A stretch of 40,007 nucleotides of DNA from Streptomyces sp. H39-S7 (GTDB lineage: Bacteria; Actinomycetota; Actinomycetes; Streptomycetales; Streptomycetaceae): assembly GCF_027158205.1 (NCBI RefSeq), contig NZ_JAPVLU010000059.1, forward strand, positions 1-40,007, written 5' to 3'. The notes beneath the pieces are model-generated. The model saw only the letters and a program-made list of their open reading frames with translations, did not search any database and was not told the DNA's origin. Shown one piece after another: positions 23,104-31,244 of this stretch; positions within the stretch are counted from its first letter, which is position 1; each line of letters opens with the position of its first letter. Made by a program: the position numbers and the translations under genes.

Positions 23104-23754
23104 TCAGGAGCCGATCAGCTGTTGCCCGGGCAGCGGTTGTCCTGGCAGCCACCACGCGGGGAGCTCCGGCACCTGCTGGTGTTCGTTCTCCCACGCTCCG
23201 AGGGTGCGCTGGTCCTGGTGCTCGCCGCGGTGGCCCCGGCCGCGCTCGCAGATCCACGTCGGCTCCCCCGGCGAGCGGTAGATCGCCGGACAGCTTGTCC
23301 GGCCCAGGTAGCGCACGCGCAGCTCGTCGACGGCTCCCAGTGACGGCTCCACCGTCCAGGTCGCGGCCTCCAATGCGGCCGCGATCGCTCGCACGGCTTC
23401 CAGCGTCACTTCCGGGCGCAGCCGCAGGGTGCCGCCGCGCCGTGCGTCCTGCCCGACGGCCGAGCCGGCGACGATGTACGGATGGCCGCGCAGCGCCTGG
23501 TCGACCAGGTCGATGAACCACTCGTGAGTGGAGACGTGGACGTACCCGGTGCGCCGCTCGGCGCCGGCGCGGCCGACCGGGTCCTGGTGAAGGCGGCCAA
23601 CGTCGATGTCGCGCTCGCGCTGGCCAGTGGCCGCGTCGGCGATCCGGTAGCTGCGGCCGCCGGGATGGCGTCCCAGGATCCGCGCGTGCCGGGGCGGCCG
23701 GTCAACCGGGGTGCAAGCCCGGTAGATCTGGCCCCGCTCAAGGTGGTGGTCCAC
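23104..23754 (-). CDS. hypothetical protein (216 aa)
   Basis: GTG 23754 with GGAGAG upstream is preferred over ATG 23790. The N-terminal 60 residues are a small beta domain: HLERGQIYRACTPVDRPPRH then GRSYRIADAATGQRERDIDV, a pattern common in short actinophage and plasmid proteins. Residues about 85-150 include HEWFIDLVDQALRGHPYIVA and a helix VTLEAVRAIAAALEAATW. A C-terminal Cys/Trp segment TSCPAIYRSPGEPTWICERG could bind metal. No function can be named. Confidence 0.6.
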   Translation of the reverse strand: MDHHLERGQIYRACTPVDRPPRHARILGRHPGGRSYRIADAATGQRERDIDVGRLHQDPVGRAGAERRTGYVHVSTHEWFIDLVDQALRGHPYIVAGSAVGQDARRGGTLRLRPEVTLEAVRAIAAALEAATWTVEPSLGAVDELRVRYLGRTSCPAIYRSPGEPTWICERGRGHRGEHQDQRTLGAWENEHQQVPELPAWWLPGQPLPGQQLIGS

Positions 23755-23942
23755 AGCAACTCTCCACTGTCGCGCGGCGGCCCGGCGCACGCGGTCCCCG
23801 GGAGGTGTGCGCCGCAGCCCTCAACTCTTTCAGCTCTGGGCCTCGTCGGGCGGGACGAAGCAGAGAAGTCCCTCCCGAGGTGCAGCGCCGGCAGCAGTGC
23901 AGGATGGGGGCTGCCGGGTGGTCCGGCACGGAGGGATGTCGC

Positions 23943-24701
23943 ATGGGGAAGCGGACACGGAACGCGAAGATCAAGAGCAACAGGCGCAGCGCCGCCCGGC
24001 AGTCCGGTGATCCGTTGAAGGACCGGCGCATCCCCGGGAAGGTCATCGAGATTCCCGACCCGTTCGTACCTGACGGGTACGAGCTCATCGCCGCTGAGAC
24101 GTCGGACGCGGAGATGTTCGCGTCGGTCCTGCAGCTGGCCGACCCGGACAACCCGAATGGGACCTGGTCCGGGATCGGCACGTTGATCGCCCAAGCCGAG
24201 CAGGACATAGCCGCCGGCACCCGGTTGGTGTTCGGTGCCAGGCATGAGTCCGGAACCCTGGCCGCCGCGCTAGTGGCGCAGCCGCCCATGCACTGGATTA
24301 GCACCCATCACGAGCTGCAGCACGAGGGCGCGCGCGTAGCGTTCGCCCGCTGCGTCGCGACCATCGACAGCGTGGCCGTCGTCGCGGCGCACCGAGGCAA
24401 GGGCCTTGCACGGGCGTTGATCACGACGGCCGAGCAGCACCTGGGAGATGCCGGGTATCCCCTGGTCCACATCGTGCACCAGCCCGAGCTCACCGACTTC
24501 TACGGCCGGCTCGGATACACCCATGACCCCAGCGGCCTGACGATCGGGACTCCGGTCGGGGTCGTGGCGCAGCCGAACCCGACCGGCTACACCGGATCGT
24601 GGAAGGCGTTGCGGGATCAGGTCCGCGTCGAGAACCTGGGCTACGCGAACGGCACTTTCGACACGCTGCTCGGGGTGATCCCGGGAGCCGACAACGACTG
24701 A
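23943..24701 (+). CDS. GNAT acetyltransferase
   Basis: A 252-residue protein; ATG 23943 (MGKRTRNAKIKSNRRSAARQ) has GGAGGGA 8 bp upstream. A basic start is followed by a single GNAT domain in the second half: VATIDSVAVVAAHRGKGLAR (motif A with HRGKGLAR, the acetyl-CoA loop), ALITTAEQHL, and motif B LTDFYGRLGYTHDP. The first half (residues 25-110) carries an unassigned acidic region with GIGTLIAQAEQDIAAG. The acceptor substrate is unknown. The basic tail could contact nucleic acid or ribosome. Monocistronic, divergent from the 23104 gene. Confidence 0.85.
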   Translation: MGKRTRNAKIKSNRRSAARQSGDPLKDRRIPGKVIEIPDPFVPDGYELIAAETSDAEMFASVLQLADPDNPNGTWSGIGTLIAQAEQDIAAGTRLVFGARHESGTLAAALVAQPPMHWISTHHELQHEGARVAFARCVATIDSVAVVAAHRGKGLARALITTAEQHLGDAGYPLVHIVHQPELTDFYGRLGYTHDPSGLTIGTPVGVVAQPNPTGYTGSWKALRDQVRVENLGYANGTFDTLLGVIPGADND

Positions 24702-24706
24702 CGCCC

Positions 24707-24790
24707 CACCCGCGTCAACCCGAACATTCGAGCCAACGCGATGCGCTGACCCGGCGTCGGACAGACCCGGAAGACATACCGCAGATGCAT
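24707..24790 (-). pseudogene. tnpB: remnant of an IS200/IS605-family TnpB (OrfB) gene
   Basis: Read leftward from ATG 24790 the sequence gives MHLRYVFRVCPTPGQRIALA followed by RMFGLTRV. This is the hallmark N-terminus of TnpB/OrfB proteins (M-x-LRY-x-FR-x-YPTPGQ-x-x-ALAR-x-FG). Similarity ends after about 28 residues, and the rest of the roughly 400-residue protein is absent. It is a decayed mobile-element fragment lying 5 bp past the acetyltransferase gene. No matching element end is seen. Confidence 0.75.
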
Positions 24791-25023
24791 CCGAGCAACG
24801 TATGCGCCCGGTCTGACAGTCAGCGCATCGAGCTTCACCGTGTCCATGGGCGGCATGTCGGGGCGGCGTTGGCCCAGGCAGTAATACCCCTGGCTCGCCT
24901 CCCTCCTGCCGTGTTGGATATCCGCCGGTGGAGATATCAGTGCGGTATGCCCTCTTTACCAGTGGCTGCGGAGCGTTCAGCATCGGTCGCAAGACGTTGA
25001 AGTACCAGGGGGCGGGAGTAGAG

Positions 25024-26178
25024 ATGTCTGCTGGAACGGGTGGGGACTACTGGTCGGAACAACAGCTGCCGAGCGTCCTGAAGCACAACCTGCTGGGTCG
25101 GTACATTCCCCAGTTCGGCGGGATGACCGGCTCGCGGGAGGGCCGGATCGTCTACCTGGACGGCTACGCCGGCGAAGGTCGCTACGAGAGCGGCGAATCC
25201 GGCTCTGCGGAAATCGCCATGAAAGTTGCCTCAGGCCACCTGCGGAGGCACCACCTGCGGTGGACCTGCTTCTTCGTCGAACGCGAGCCGGAATCCCTGG
25301 CCCGCCTGGAAAAGGTCGCCAGCATCTACCGGACACAGGGCGTCGACGCCCGCGTTCACCCCGGCGACGTCGACGGCGTGCTCGACACCGTGCTCCAGAC
25401 CGCGGACGGGTTGCCACTGTTCCTGTTCCTCGACCCGACCGGCTTGTGCCTGCCCTTCAACCGCCTCGTCGACGCCATGGCCCAGCGGGATCAGCCCCAC
25501 CGGTGGCAACCGACCGAGTTCCTGATGAACTTCAGCATGGTCGCCGTCCGACGGCTGGGCGGGAATGCCCGCTCCGACAAGGGGCTGGAGCGTTCCTCGG
25601 AGCGATTCGACGAGGTATGCGGGGGCCGCTGGTGGCGGGAGTACTTCCCGGTCGGCCAGCCGTTCACCCCGGGCGCCGATGAAGCGGTAGCAGCCGAGTA
25701 CGCGCGCCGCCTGGCGGAACAGACCGGCATGCTGGTCCAGTCGGTGCCCGTCGCGAAGGCTCCGCACCACAAACCGGTCTACCACCTGGTCTTCGGCACT
25801 CGCCGCCAGCACGGGCTGTGGGTCTTCGGCGACGCGATCGCCCGCGCCCGCGACGCCTGGTGGGAGAAGCTGGAAGTGGCCGAGGAGAAGAAGGACCAGG
25901 GCACGCTGTTCTCCGCCACCTCGCTGATCCGCCCGAACCCCCAGGAGATCACCGACGCCGCGGTGCCGGCCATGGCCGAGAACCTGGCCCAGCTCCTCAC
26001 CCGCGGGAAACCGTTCACCTTGGTGGACCAGACCCTGGACGTCTTCGGCCAGTACTACGGGCAGGTCACCGAACCCACCGCCCGCGCCGCTGTAAAACGT
26101 CTGCACGAACAAGGCGGAACGCCCAGCACCGGAATCGGCAAGAAGATCCGGGACCTGATCGTCGAACCCCCGACGTAG
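25024..26178 (+). CDS. tcmP: three-Cys-motif partner protein TcmP
   Basis: A 384-residue protein; ATG 25024 with GGGAG upstream (MSAGTGGDYWSEQQLPSVLK). It has the TcmP pattern: VLKHNLLGRYIPQFG, RIVYLDGYAGEGRYESGESG at about residues 35-55, FFVEREPESLARLEKV, LFLFLDPTGLCLPF and TEFLMNFSM. The DGYAGEG loop, a following acidic FVERE strand and the DPTG motif resemble a Rossmann methyltransferase-like core. The family is named for its genome partnership with three-Cys-motif proteins, and such a gene lies convergently just after it (stop to stop 1 bp). The reaction is unknown. The gap 24791..25023 holds only a minor inverted GATATC pair near 24917. Confidence 0.85.
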   Translation: MSAGTGGDYWSEQQLPSVLKHNLLGRYIPQFGGMTGSREGRIVYLDGYAGEGRYESGESGSAEIAMKVASGHLRRHHLRWTCFFVEREPESLARLEKVASIYRTQGVDARVHPGDVDGVLDTVLQTADGLPLFLFLDPTGLCLPFNRLVDAMAQRDQPHRWQPTEFLMNFSMVAVRRLGGNARSDKGLERSSERFDEVCGGRWWREYFPVGQPFTPGADEAVAAEYARRLAEQTGMLVQSVPVAKAPHHKPVYHLVFGTRRQHGLWVFGDAIARARDAWWEKLEVAEEKKDQGTLFSATSLIRPNPQEITDAAVPAMAENLAQLLTRGKPFTLVDQTLDVFGQYYGQVTEPTARAAVKRLHEQGGTPSTGIGKKIRDLIVEPPT

Positions 26179-26179
26179 G

Positions 26180-26926
26180 TCAGACCGCTGCAGGCACCGG
26201 CATCTGGTCCCAGGTGCGGCCCTGGAGCGTGCGGCCGCCAGCTTTCGGGGTGCGGCCGCCCCACTGCTTGAAGAAGAACGCGACCTGGGCATCAACGCTC
26301 AGGTCCCGGATCTGGACGGCCCACGCCTCGTCCATCGGGCGGTGGCCAGAGCCGGACTCGCCGCCGGCGATGACCCATCCGATGCCGGTCAGGTCCAGGC
26401 CGTCCAGCGGGCCCAGGAGCGGCTCGCAGGACAGGAATCGCACGGCGGCAGGCACTTGGCGCAGATCGTCGACTCGGGGCAGTTCCTTCGCGGTCTCCAC
26501 CGAGACGCCCATCCATACATTCGCCGGCCAGTCCAGCTGGTCGGCAACCTGGCGCAGGCGCCGGGCCCGCTTGGTCAGGACCTGGTAGGTGTGTTGCGGG
26601 GTGTCCGCCATGACGGCGAAGACCTGCCGGACGAAGTCCAGCGGCACCCGGGCATGAAACAGGTCCGACATGGAGTTCACGAACACCGTCCGCGGGCTTT
26701 TCCACCCGTACGGAATGTTCAGGGACTCGGCGTGCACCGTCAGGTCGAAGCCCGGCCCGGAGGTCCGCGGATCACCGTCGTTCTGATATTTGTCCGCGCC
26801 CATCGCCTTCAGCCGCTTCGCGAGCGTCAGCGCGTAGCAGTTGTCACACCCCGAGGAGACGCGGTCGCATCCCGTCGTCGGGTTCCACGTCGCCTCCGTC
26901 CACTCGATGGAACTTCGGTCACTCAC
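26180..26926 (-). CDS. three-Cys-motif protein, DUF5131 (phage Gp37/Gp68-like)
   Basis: Start is set at GTG 26926 (VSDRSSIEWTEATWNPTTGC) with AGGAG 8 bp upstream, giving 248 residues. The Cys motif TGCDRVSSGCDNCYA near residue 19 (C-x6-C-x2-C) is radical-SAM-like in spacing, and further DUF5131 landmarks are FVNSMSDLFH, YQVLTKRARRL, VWMGVSVET, RFLSCEPLLGPL, WVIAGGESG and FFFKQWGG. The family is found in phages and mobile elements, often beside TcmP; a radical-type RNA or nucleotide modification has been suggested but not shown to my knowledge. The partner here lies on the opposite strand, which is less usual. Confidence 0.9.
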   Translation of the reverse strand: MSDRSSIEWTEATWNPTTGCDRVSSGCDNCYALTLAKRLKAMGADKYQNDGDPRTSGPGFDLTVHAESLNIPYGWKSPRTVFVNSMSDLFHARVPLDFVRQVFAVMADTPQHTYQVLTKRARRLRQVADQLDWPANVWMGVSVETAKELPRVDDLRQVPAAVRFLSCEPLLGPLDGLDLTGIGWVIAGGESGSGHRPMDEAWAVQIRDLSVDAQVAFFFKQWGGRTPKAGGRTLQGRTWDQMPVPAAV

Positions 26927-27250
26927 GAATCGTCTCCTGTCACTGCACTCGCCCCTGTAGGCCCGACACGGCCGGCGCAACCTCGTGAGGAGCAGAACGC
27001 CGCCCCATACAACCACCGTTGGAACCCGGAATCTCCCCCAGACCTACAACCGTTAATCAAACGTACGTTCGCAATGGGTCCGGGTTCCAGCACGCTATCT
27101 GCGGCAGGGCTGAAGCGAGGGCGAGGCCGTAGACCACCTGCTCCACGCAGAACCGCTGCTGAGACCACCGCCCAGAGCGCCAGCGTCACGCCGTTGTTGT
27201 CGGCCGCCCAGGCCGTTCCCCTTGTCGATGTGGCGCCCATGACGTCAGGG

Positions 27251-27283
27251 GCCCTGCTCGGCCGCCTGGCGGCCGAGCAGGGC
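27251..27283. terminator. stem-loop in the 26927..27343 gap
   Basis: GCCCTGCTCGGCC and GGCCGAGCAGGGC are perfect 13-bp arms around GCCTGGC. It lies 61 bp past the end of the leftward replication-like gene and should terminate that transcript. The rest of the 417-bp gap shows no gene. Confidence 0.7.
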
Positions 27284-27343
27284 TGCCGACGAGAACTTGC
27301 CCCGGCTCGGAGTGATCGCCCGCCAGCGGGCCGCATGATCGCT

Positions 27344-28727
27344 TTAGACGGGCACATGACCGTGGGCGTCACGTTCGAACTGCCCGGATTCGTAGTAGGT
27401 CTCTTGCTCGGCGGCGGTAGTTGGGCGCGGGAGCGTCGCCGCAAGGTCATCGTCGAAGGTGAACGCGCCGCATCCTTCGCAAGCGGCGAGACCGGGCTGC
27501 ATGCGACGGATCTGGCACTGCGGGCACAGGGCCCAGCCCAGGTGCTCGGCGCACATCGGTTCACCGGCAACCGCCAGTTTCTTGCACAAGCCGTTGTCGC
27601 CTTCGCAGTCGCGTAGCCGCGCGTTCTCGTATCCGGTGAAGGTCTGCTCGGACAGCGTCGGCGGTGTCCAGGTCTCCTCGGCGTTGCCGTGGTCCCACTG
27701 GCTCGAGGGCTGGGCGGGCAGCTTGGGGGCCAGGCGCGGAGCTCCTGCCCGCATCGCCTGGCTCAGCCGCCAGCTGACGATGGCGCCCACCGACGCCCTG
27801 ATCTTTTCCCTGGGCGGCAGCGGCTCTCCAGCGACGATCTGCCAGATGTGCTCAGCCCGGAAGCCGACCGCAAGCATCGAGGTGACCGACACCGCCTGGT
27901 CCCGAAGCACGTCACCGGTCAGATAAAACTCCGGCTTCGTTGCCGCGATCGACAACAGCAGCTCCACACCCGGCGTGCGCTCCAGCGGCTCATCCGCGCG
28001 CGGCCCGGGCTTGGCCGCCAGTGCAGCCTTCGCCTCGGCCGCAGCTGCAGGCGCCGTCTCGTGCACTGCTCCGATTCCGCCACCGCTTCCGTCCGTCCCT
28101 CCCTCCGTCTGGGTCTCGCGCGCTACCTCCTGTACGTACGGGACGGACGGACGGTGTGATTCTTGAAGAGGGTTCTCGACAGGGTTCTTGATATTGGGCG
28201 TCATGGGTGACGCCACCCCCCTCCTTGGAAGGTGGCGTCATGGGTGACGCCACCCCCTCCTTCTTCTTTGCCGACCGCCCGCCCTTGGGCAGGATCCCGG
28301 CTTCCTTCTTGGCCTTCACCCGGGCCTCGGTCACCTCGTCCGCCGCTTGGGCAGAGGTCTGCCCCGGCTTCAACGGGTCCTTCCAGTCACCGCGCCAGAA
28401 CTCTGCATCCCGCAGGTGGTAGACGTTCGCGTCATTGAGCTTGGGCTGGCCAGGAACCGGCCGCGATTCGACCCAGAACAGGCCGGCGCACTGCCCCTCC
28501 AAGATCGTCCGGTCGAGAGTCTTGACCGAGCAGCCGAGCTGTTTGGCAAGTTCCGGGCGGTACGGCTTGGCTTTCCCCGTGTCGCGGGCGCCGATGTCCG
28601 CGTAGGTCACCAAGATCGTGTAGAGGGTCCGCAGGTTCGTCGTGTAGCGGGGGTCGCAGACCCAGCGCGACACAACCTGCCCAAACGGAAGGCCGCCACC
28701 ACGGCGAACCTCAGGCTCCCGCTTCAT
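27344..28727 (-). CDS. replication-initiator-like winged-helix protein, frameshifted
   Basis: Start ATG 28727 (MKREPEVRRGGGLPFGQVVS) after GGGGGTGA. The N-terminal half is a winged-helix domain typical of HTH proteins of Streptomyces plasmids: DPRYTTNLRTLYTILVTYAD, YRPELAKQLGCSVKTLDRTI, then AKLNDANVYHLRDAEFW-like text. At 28216..28221 a run of six G (minus strand) shifts the frame. With five G, as in the sister repeat at 28253..28257, the frame joins the second half, giving about 460 residues. That half has a helical domain (PGVELLLSIAATKPEFYLTG) and a Cys-rich zinc region (CEGDNGLC, CAEHLGWALCPQC, CEGCGAF). It is either a broken gene, a sequencing error or a slippage site. A role in replication initiation is likely from context only. 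Confidence 0.7.
28200..28260. repeat. 37-bp-period repeat at the frameshift
   Basis: GTCATGGGTGACGCCACCCCC occurs at 28200 and 28237, each with a GGCGTCA-TGGG-TGACGCC hairpin. The first copy has six C (28216..28221), the second five (28253..28257). Both encode KEGVASPMTP on the minus strand when five are read. Confidence 0.85.
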
Positions 28728-29089
28728 CGCGTCACCCCCGCGACACGCAGTTGCCGCTGTGTGGCTGCGGCGAGGCCTCGAGCATGGGCGCTGTGCAGTG
28801 ACGGCATCCGACGATCCTGAACCCGACCGGACGGCGCTGCCGCGGAGAGAAGCCGCGGTCCCGCCGGGCGGGACGGGCTGCCAGAAATCCTGATCGGGCA
28901 TCCCGTTGGACGGGACGCTGCGCAGCCGGGGTCGTGCCGGCACAAGGTGGTGGTGGGCAGAGAAGTGGTCATACCCGGGGAAGTGGCGGTAGCCCCGCCG
29001 ATGTGACATCCCGTCCGAAAATTTCTTTCCGGGATCGAATCCGCGGCCGGAGGGCGGCGGCGATGGAGCTGGCGGTACATGAGGTGGAT

Positions 29090-29106
29090 CTCCCCAAATT
29101 GGGGAG
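29090..29106. promoter_or_regulatory. CTCCCCAAATTGGGGAG palindrome
   Basis: A perfect 8-bp-arm palindrome around one A, about 365 bp upstream of the replication-like gene. A close match, CACTCCCCATTTGGGGAGTG, lies at 32543..32562 before the small-gene operon. The shared site suggests one regulator for both. Confidence 0.6.
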
Positions 29107-29294
29107 TCGGGAGCGGCGAATGTAACCAGACAAACAGGGCGAAAAGGTGCTCCGTACTGGCTATCTGGTGAGCTGTGCCTATCCTGGGGGTAGGTGACCA
29201 CGCGGACCTTATGGTCCACGGGCATCACCCGGCAGGCGAGGTCACCCTCACTGCTCACGACTCGGTTCTGGCAAGGGTGCGAGTCGATTGCTAG

Positions 29295-29329
29295 GAAGCG
29301 GCTCCCGTTGTGGCGACGGGGGCCGCTTC
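29295..29329 (+). terminator. hairpin terminator for a rightward transcript
   Basis: GAAGCGGCTCCCGT pairs with ACGGGGGCCGCTTC (one G-T pair) across a 7-base loop and is followed by GCGTTTAT. As no rightward gene precedes it, it could end a short non-coding or leader RNA starting near 29180 (TATCCT at about 29170 is a possible -10). Confidence 0.55.
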
Positions 29330-29364
29330 GCGTTTATGGCGCTCGTGCGGTCATCGCGTACTTC

Positions 29365-29643
29365 CTAACTGGAGGTGTCGGCCTGGTCAGGGTCGACGAG
29401 CGCTTCAGGGTGTTTGGCTGCAAGCCCTCTGAGCAGGTGGGCGTACGCCTCGCGGTACGGGGGGCGAGGCTCGACCTTCCCTGCTTCCCACCTCACGATG
29501 GCCAAGCGTTTTACGCCGAGGGTGTTGGCTACCTGTTCCTGTGTGAGCCGATCCGCTCTGCGTAGGCGCCCACGCAGAGCCGGTGCAGGCAGGTCGGCGG
29601 GACGGTTGATCAACGCGTCTACAGCCTCGAGCAGCTCGGACAC
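29365..29643 (-). CDS. XRE-type HTH protein resembling the Tap N-terminal domain
   Basis: A 92-residue protein from GTG 29643, with GGGAGGTG upstream. Sequence: SELLEAVDALINRPADLPAP, LRRADRLTQEQVANTLGVKR (helix-turn-helix), IVRWEAGKVEPRPPYREAYA and HLLRGLAAKHPEAL. The same order and spacing form the first 90 residues of Tap at 5174..7582, and chromosomal Tap proteins read even closer (WE-x-G-x-x-EPRPP-x-REAYA-x-LL-x-GLA). It ends where the Tap linker begins. It is either a truncated tap or a genuine free DNA-binding domain that could compete with Tap or repress. The complete start and stop favour a real small gene. Confidence 0.8.
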   Translation of the reverse strand: MSELLEAVDALINRPADLPAPALRGRLRRADRLTQEQVANTLGVKRLAIVRWEAGKVEPRPPYREAYAHLLRGLAAKHPEALVDPDQADTSS

Positions 29644-29962
29644 CAGACACCTCCCGGAACGGCTACAGATTCGACGAAAGATACATCAAAGCAATCCCTC
29701 TGTACGTGCCTTGACCGCGTGTCACTCCAGGAGCTTTTCATCCACAGTTGCGCGCCAAGGCCCAAGGGTTCCCGGAGGCGATCGTTCAGTGGCCAAAGGC
29801 ACTCGTCTGCAGTGCCAGCTAGGTGTTAGACGTGGATGTGGTGCGTACAGTTGATTGCGGGCATGGAGACTCATCCGTTCGGCGTTCGACCCGTTGTCGC
29901 AGGCCAGCGGTAATGATTGCTAGGTTGCAGACTCGTGGGACTGCTGAAACTTACAGTTGCTC

Positions 29963-29978
29963 ACTTAAACGTCTAGGT
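29963..29978. promoter_or_regulatory. operator O1 upstream of the KorSA-like gene
   Basis: ACTTAAACGTCTAGGT is a 16-bp near-palindrome 64 bp before GTG 30042. Two related 16-mers lie downstream of the gene (30886 and 30926). Likely autoregulatory site. The rest of the gap 29644..30041 shows no gene. Confidence 0.7.
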
Positions 29979-30041
29979 CAAGTATCGGGTGCCCCCGCGA
30001 CGTGGGCATCCTGCAGTAGAAGCGTCGGACCAGGAGGTGCC

Positions 30042-30800
30042 GTGCCGGGAAGGAAGCGCGCAGCAGGCGTTGGCTATGAGGCCATCGCCGACGCTCTTCG
30101 CGAGCGCATTGAGAGCGGCGAGCTGCCCCCGGGTGCCAAGGTGCCGAGTGAGGCCGACGTGATGACCGAGTTCGGAGCCGGTCGCGACACTGTTACTAAG
30201 GCGCTTCGGCGGCTCCGTGATGAAGGGCTCACGACGGCGACCCAGGGGGCCGCCACAAGGGTCCGCGAATTCAAGCCGATCCGACGTCCGGCGAACCGGA
30301 GGCTGTCGCAGGAGGTTTGGGGTGCTGGCGTGTCCATGTGGGCGATTGACGTCCAGGACAAGACCCCCACTGTGGCCGATGCGAAGGTTGAGCGCATCGA
30401 GGCAACCGTTCGAGTAGCGGAAGCGCTTGGCATTCGCCGAGGTGAGGCGGTCGTGCGCCGCAGTCGCCGCTACCTCGTTGATGGCAAACCGGTCCTGAAG
30501 TCTGACTCCTACCTGCCGGCCGAGATCGCCGACGGGACCGCCATCGCAGAGATCGAAACTGGCGATGGCGGGATCTATGCGCGACTCGGAGAGCTGGGTT
30601 TTGGCCCGGCTCGATTCAAGGAAGAACTGCGGATCCGGATGCCGAACCGGCAGGAGAAGGCCTGGCTGCAGCTGGGCCCCGGCACGCCTGTGGTCATCAT
30701 CGTCCGCGTAGCAGTCACGGCCGAAGGTCGGGTCGTGGAGGTCAACGAGATGGTGCTCGACGCCAGCGCCTACATCTTGGACTACGTGATCGACGCCTAG
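30042..30800 (+). CDS. GntR/UTRA regulator, KorSA-like
   Basis: A 252-residue protein from GTG 30042 with AGGAGG 4 bp upstream. Residues 5-75: YEAIADALRERIESGELPPG and FGAGRDTVTKALRRLRDEGL, a GntR winged helix. Residues 85-250: a UTRA domain (EAVVRRSRRYLVDGKPVLKS then VRVAVTAEGRVVEVNEMVLD). GntR proteins such as KorSA of pSAM2 repress transfer and replication genes on Streptomyces integrative and plasmid elements, and the neighbours here (excisionase-like gene, transfer-type genes) fit. Three 16-bp operators flank it: one upstream and two before the next gene. A strong terminator follows. Codon use is slightly less GC-extreme than in its neighbours. Confidence 0.85.
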   Translation: MPGRKRAAGVGYEAIADALRERIESGELPPGAKVPSEADVMTEFGAGRDTVTKALRRLRDEGLTTATQGAATRVREFKPIRRPANRRLSQEVWGAGVSMWAIDVQDKTPTVADAKVERIEATVRVAEALGIRRGEAVVRRSRRYLVDGKPVLKSDSYLPAEIADGTAIAEIETGDGGIYARLGELGFGPARFKEELRIRMPNRQEKAWLQLGPGTPVVIIVRVAVTAEGRVVEVNEMVLDASAYILDYVIDA

Positions 30801-30819
30801 TCGAACCTTCGTCGCTTGC

Positions 30820-30850
30820 AGGGCCTCCACCGCTTGGTGGAGGCCCTTTT
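30820..30850 (+). terminator. Rho-independent terminator after the KorSA-like gene
   Basis: AGGGCCTCCACC-GCTT-GGTGGAGGCCCT followed by TTTT: a 12-bp stem with a four-base loop and T-run, the clearest classical terminator in the window. Confidence 0.95.
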
Positions 30851-30885
30851 TGCGGTTGTTCCGCGATTCGCGCTTGCCACCCTTG

Positions 30886-30941
30886 ACTTAGACGTGGAAG
30901 TTGTCGCACTGTTGGAACACGGAGAACTTGGACGTCTAAGT
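30886..30941. promoter_or_regulatory. operators O2 and O3 before the excisionase-like gene
   Basis: ACTTAGACGTGGAAGT (30886..30901) and ACTTGGACGTCTAAGT (30926..30941) match O1 at 29963 (consensus ACTTRRACGTCTARGT). O2 overlaps TTGACT, a good -35 box, so the KorSA-like protein probably represses this promoter. Confidence 0.75.
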
Positions 30942-30986
30942 CCATCTTCGTGACTTCGCCTCACCTACACCCAATCTGGAGCCTCC

Positions 30987-31244
30987 ATGAGCCACGATCC
31001 CCCGCTCGTCACAGAGAACGTGGCCGAAGACCCGGACCCATTCCTGACGGTTGCTGAAGTCGTTGCCCGGCTCCGCGTCTCCAAGTCGACCGTCTACAAC
31101 CTCATCGGCAGCGGGCGTCTCGCAGCCCACCGCATGGGCCGCGGCAAGATCCGGCCCCGGGGTTACCGCGTTCCTGAATCACAGGTCCTGCAGTACCTGC
31201 AGAACAGCCGCACGTCCGAACCGGTCGAAGGTCTCGCCTCATGA
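30987..31244 (+). CDS. excisionase/MerR-type HTH DNA-binding protein
   Basis: An 85-residue protein: FLTVAEVVARLRVSKSTVYN at residues 19-38 is a winged-helix motif of the excisionase class, followed by LIGSGRLAAHRMGRGKIRPR and GYRVPESQVLQYLQ. Family members bend DNA for recombination or regulate plasmid genes. Repressor operators lie upstream. No integrase gene is present, so on a linear plasmid it may act only as a regulator. It is followed with an ATGA overlap by a 34-residue gene. Confidence 0.8.
   Translation: MSHDPPLVTENVAEDPDPFLTVAEVVARLRVSKSTVYNLIGSGRLAAHRMGRGKIRPRGYRVPESQVLQYLQNSRTSEPVEGLAS

Larger units (their letters stand above)
28728..29364. other. 637-bp non-coding region upstream of the replication-like gene
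   Basis: No credible gene is seen. It holds the palindrome at 29090, a GGACC-TTAT-GGTCC palindrome at 29204..29217, a hairpin terminator at 29295 and AT-rich spots such as GAAAATTTCTTTCC near 29020. It should carry the promoter of the replication-like gene and could hold an origin. Confidence 0.45.

Noticed and set aside
29194..29565. 123-residue rightward frame upstream of the Tap-like HTH gene
   Set aside because: It runs through a hairpin terminator and antisense to the HTH gene, and its composition is not protein-like.
30987..31244. Integrative element (attachment site and integrase) around the excisionase-like gene
   Set aside because: No integrase or tRNA gene or attachment repeat could be found; excisionase-type HTH proteins also serve as plasmid regulators.
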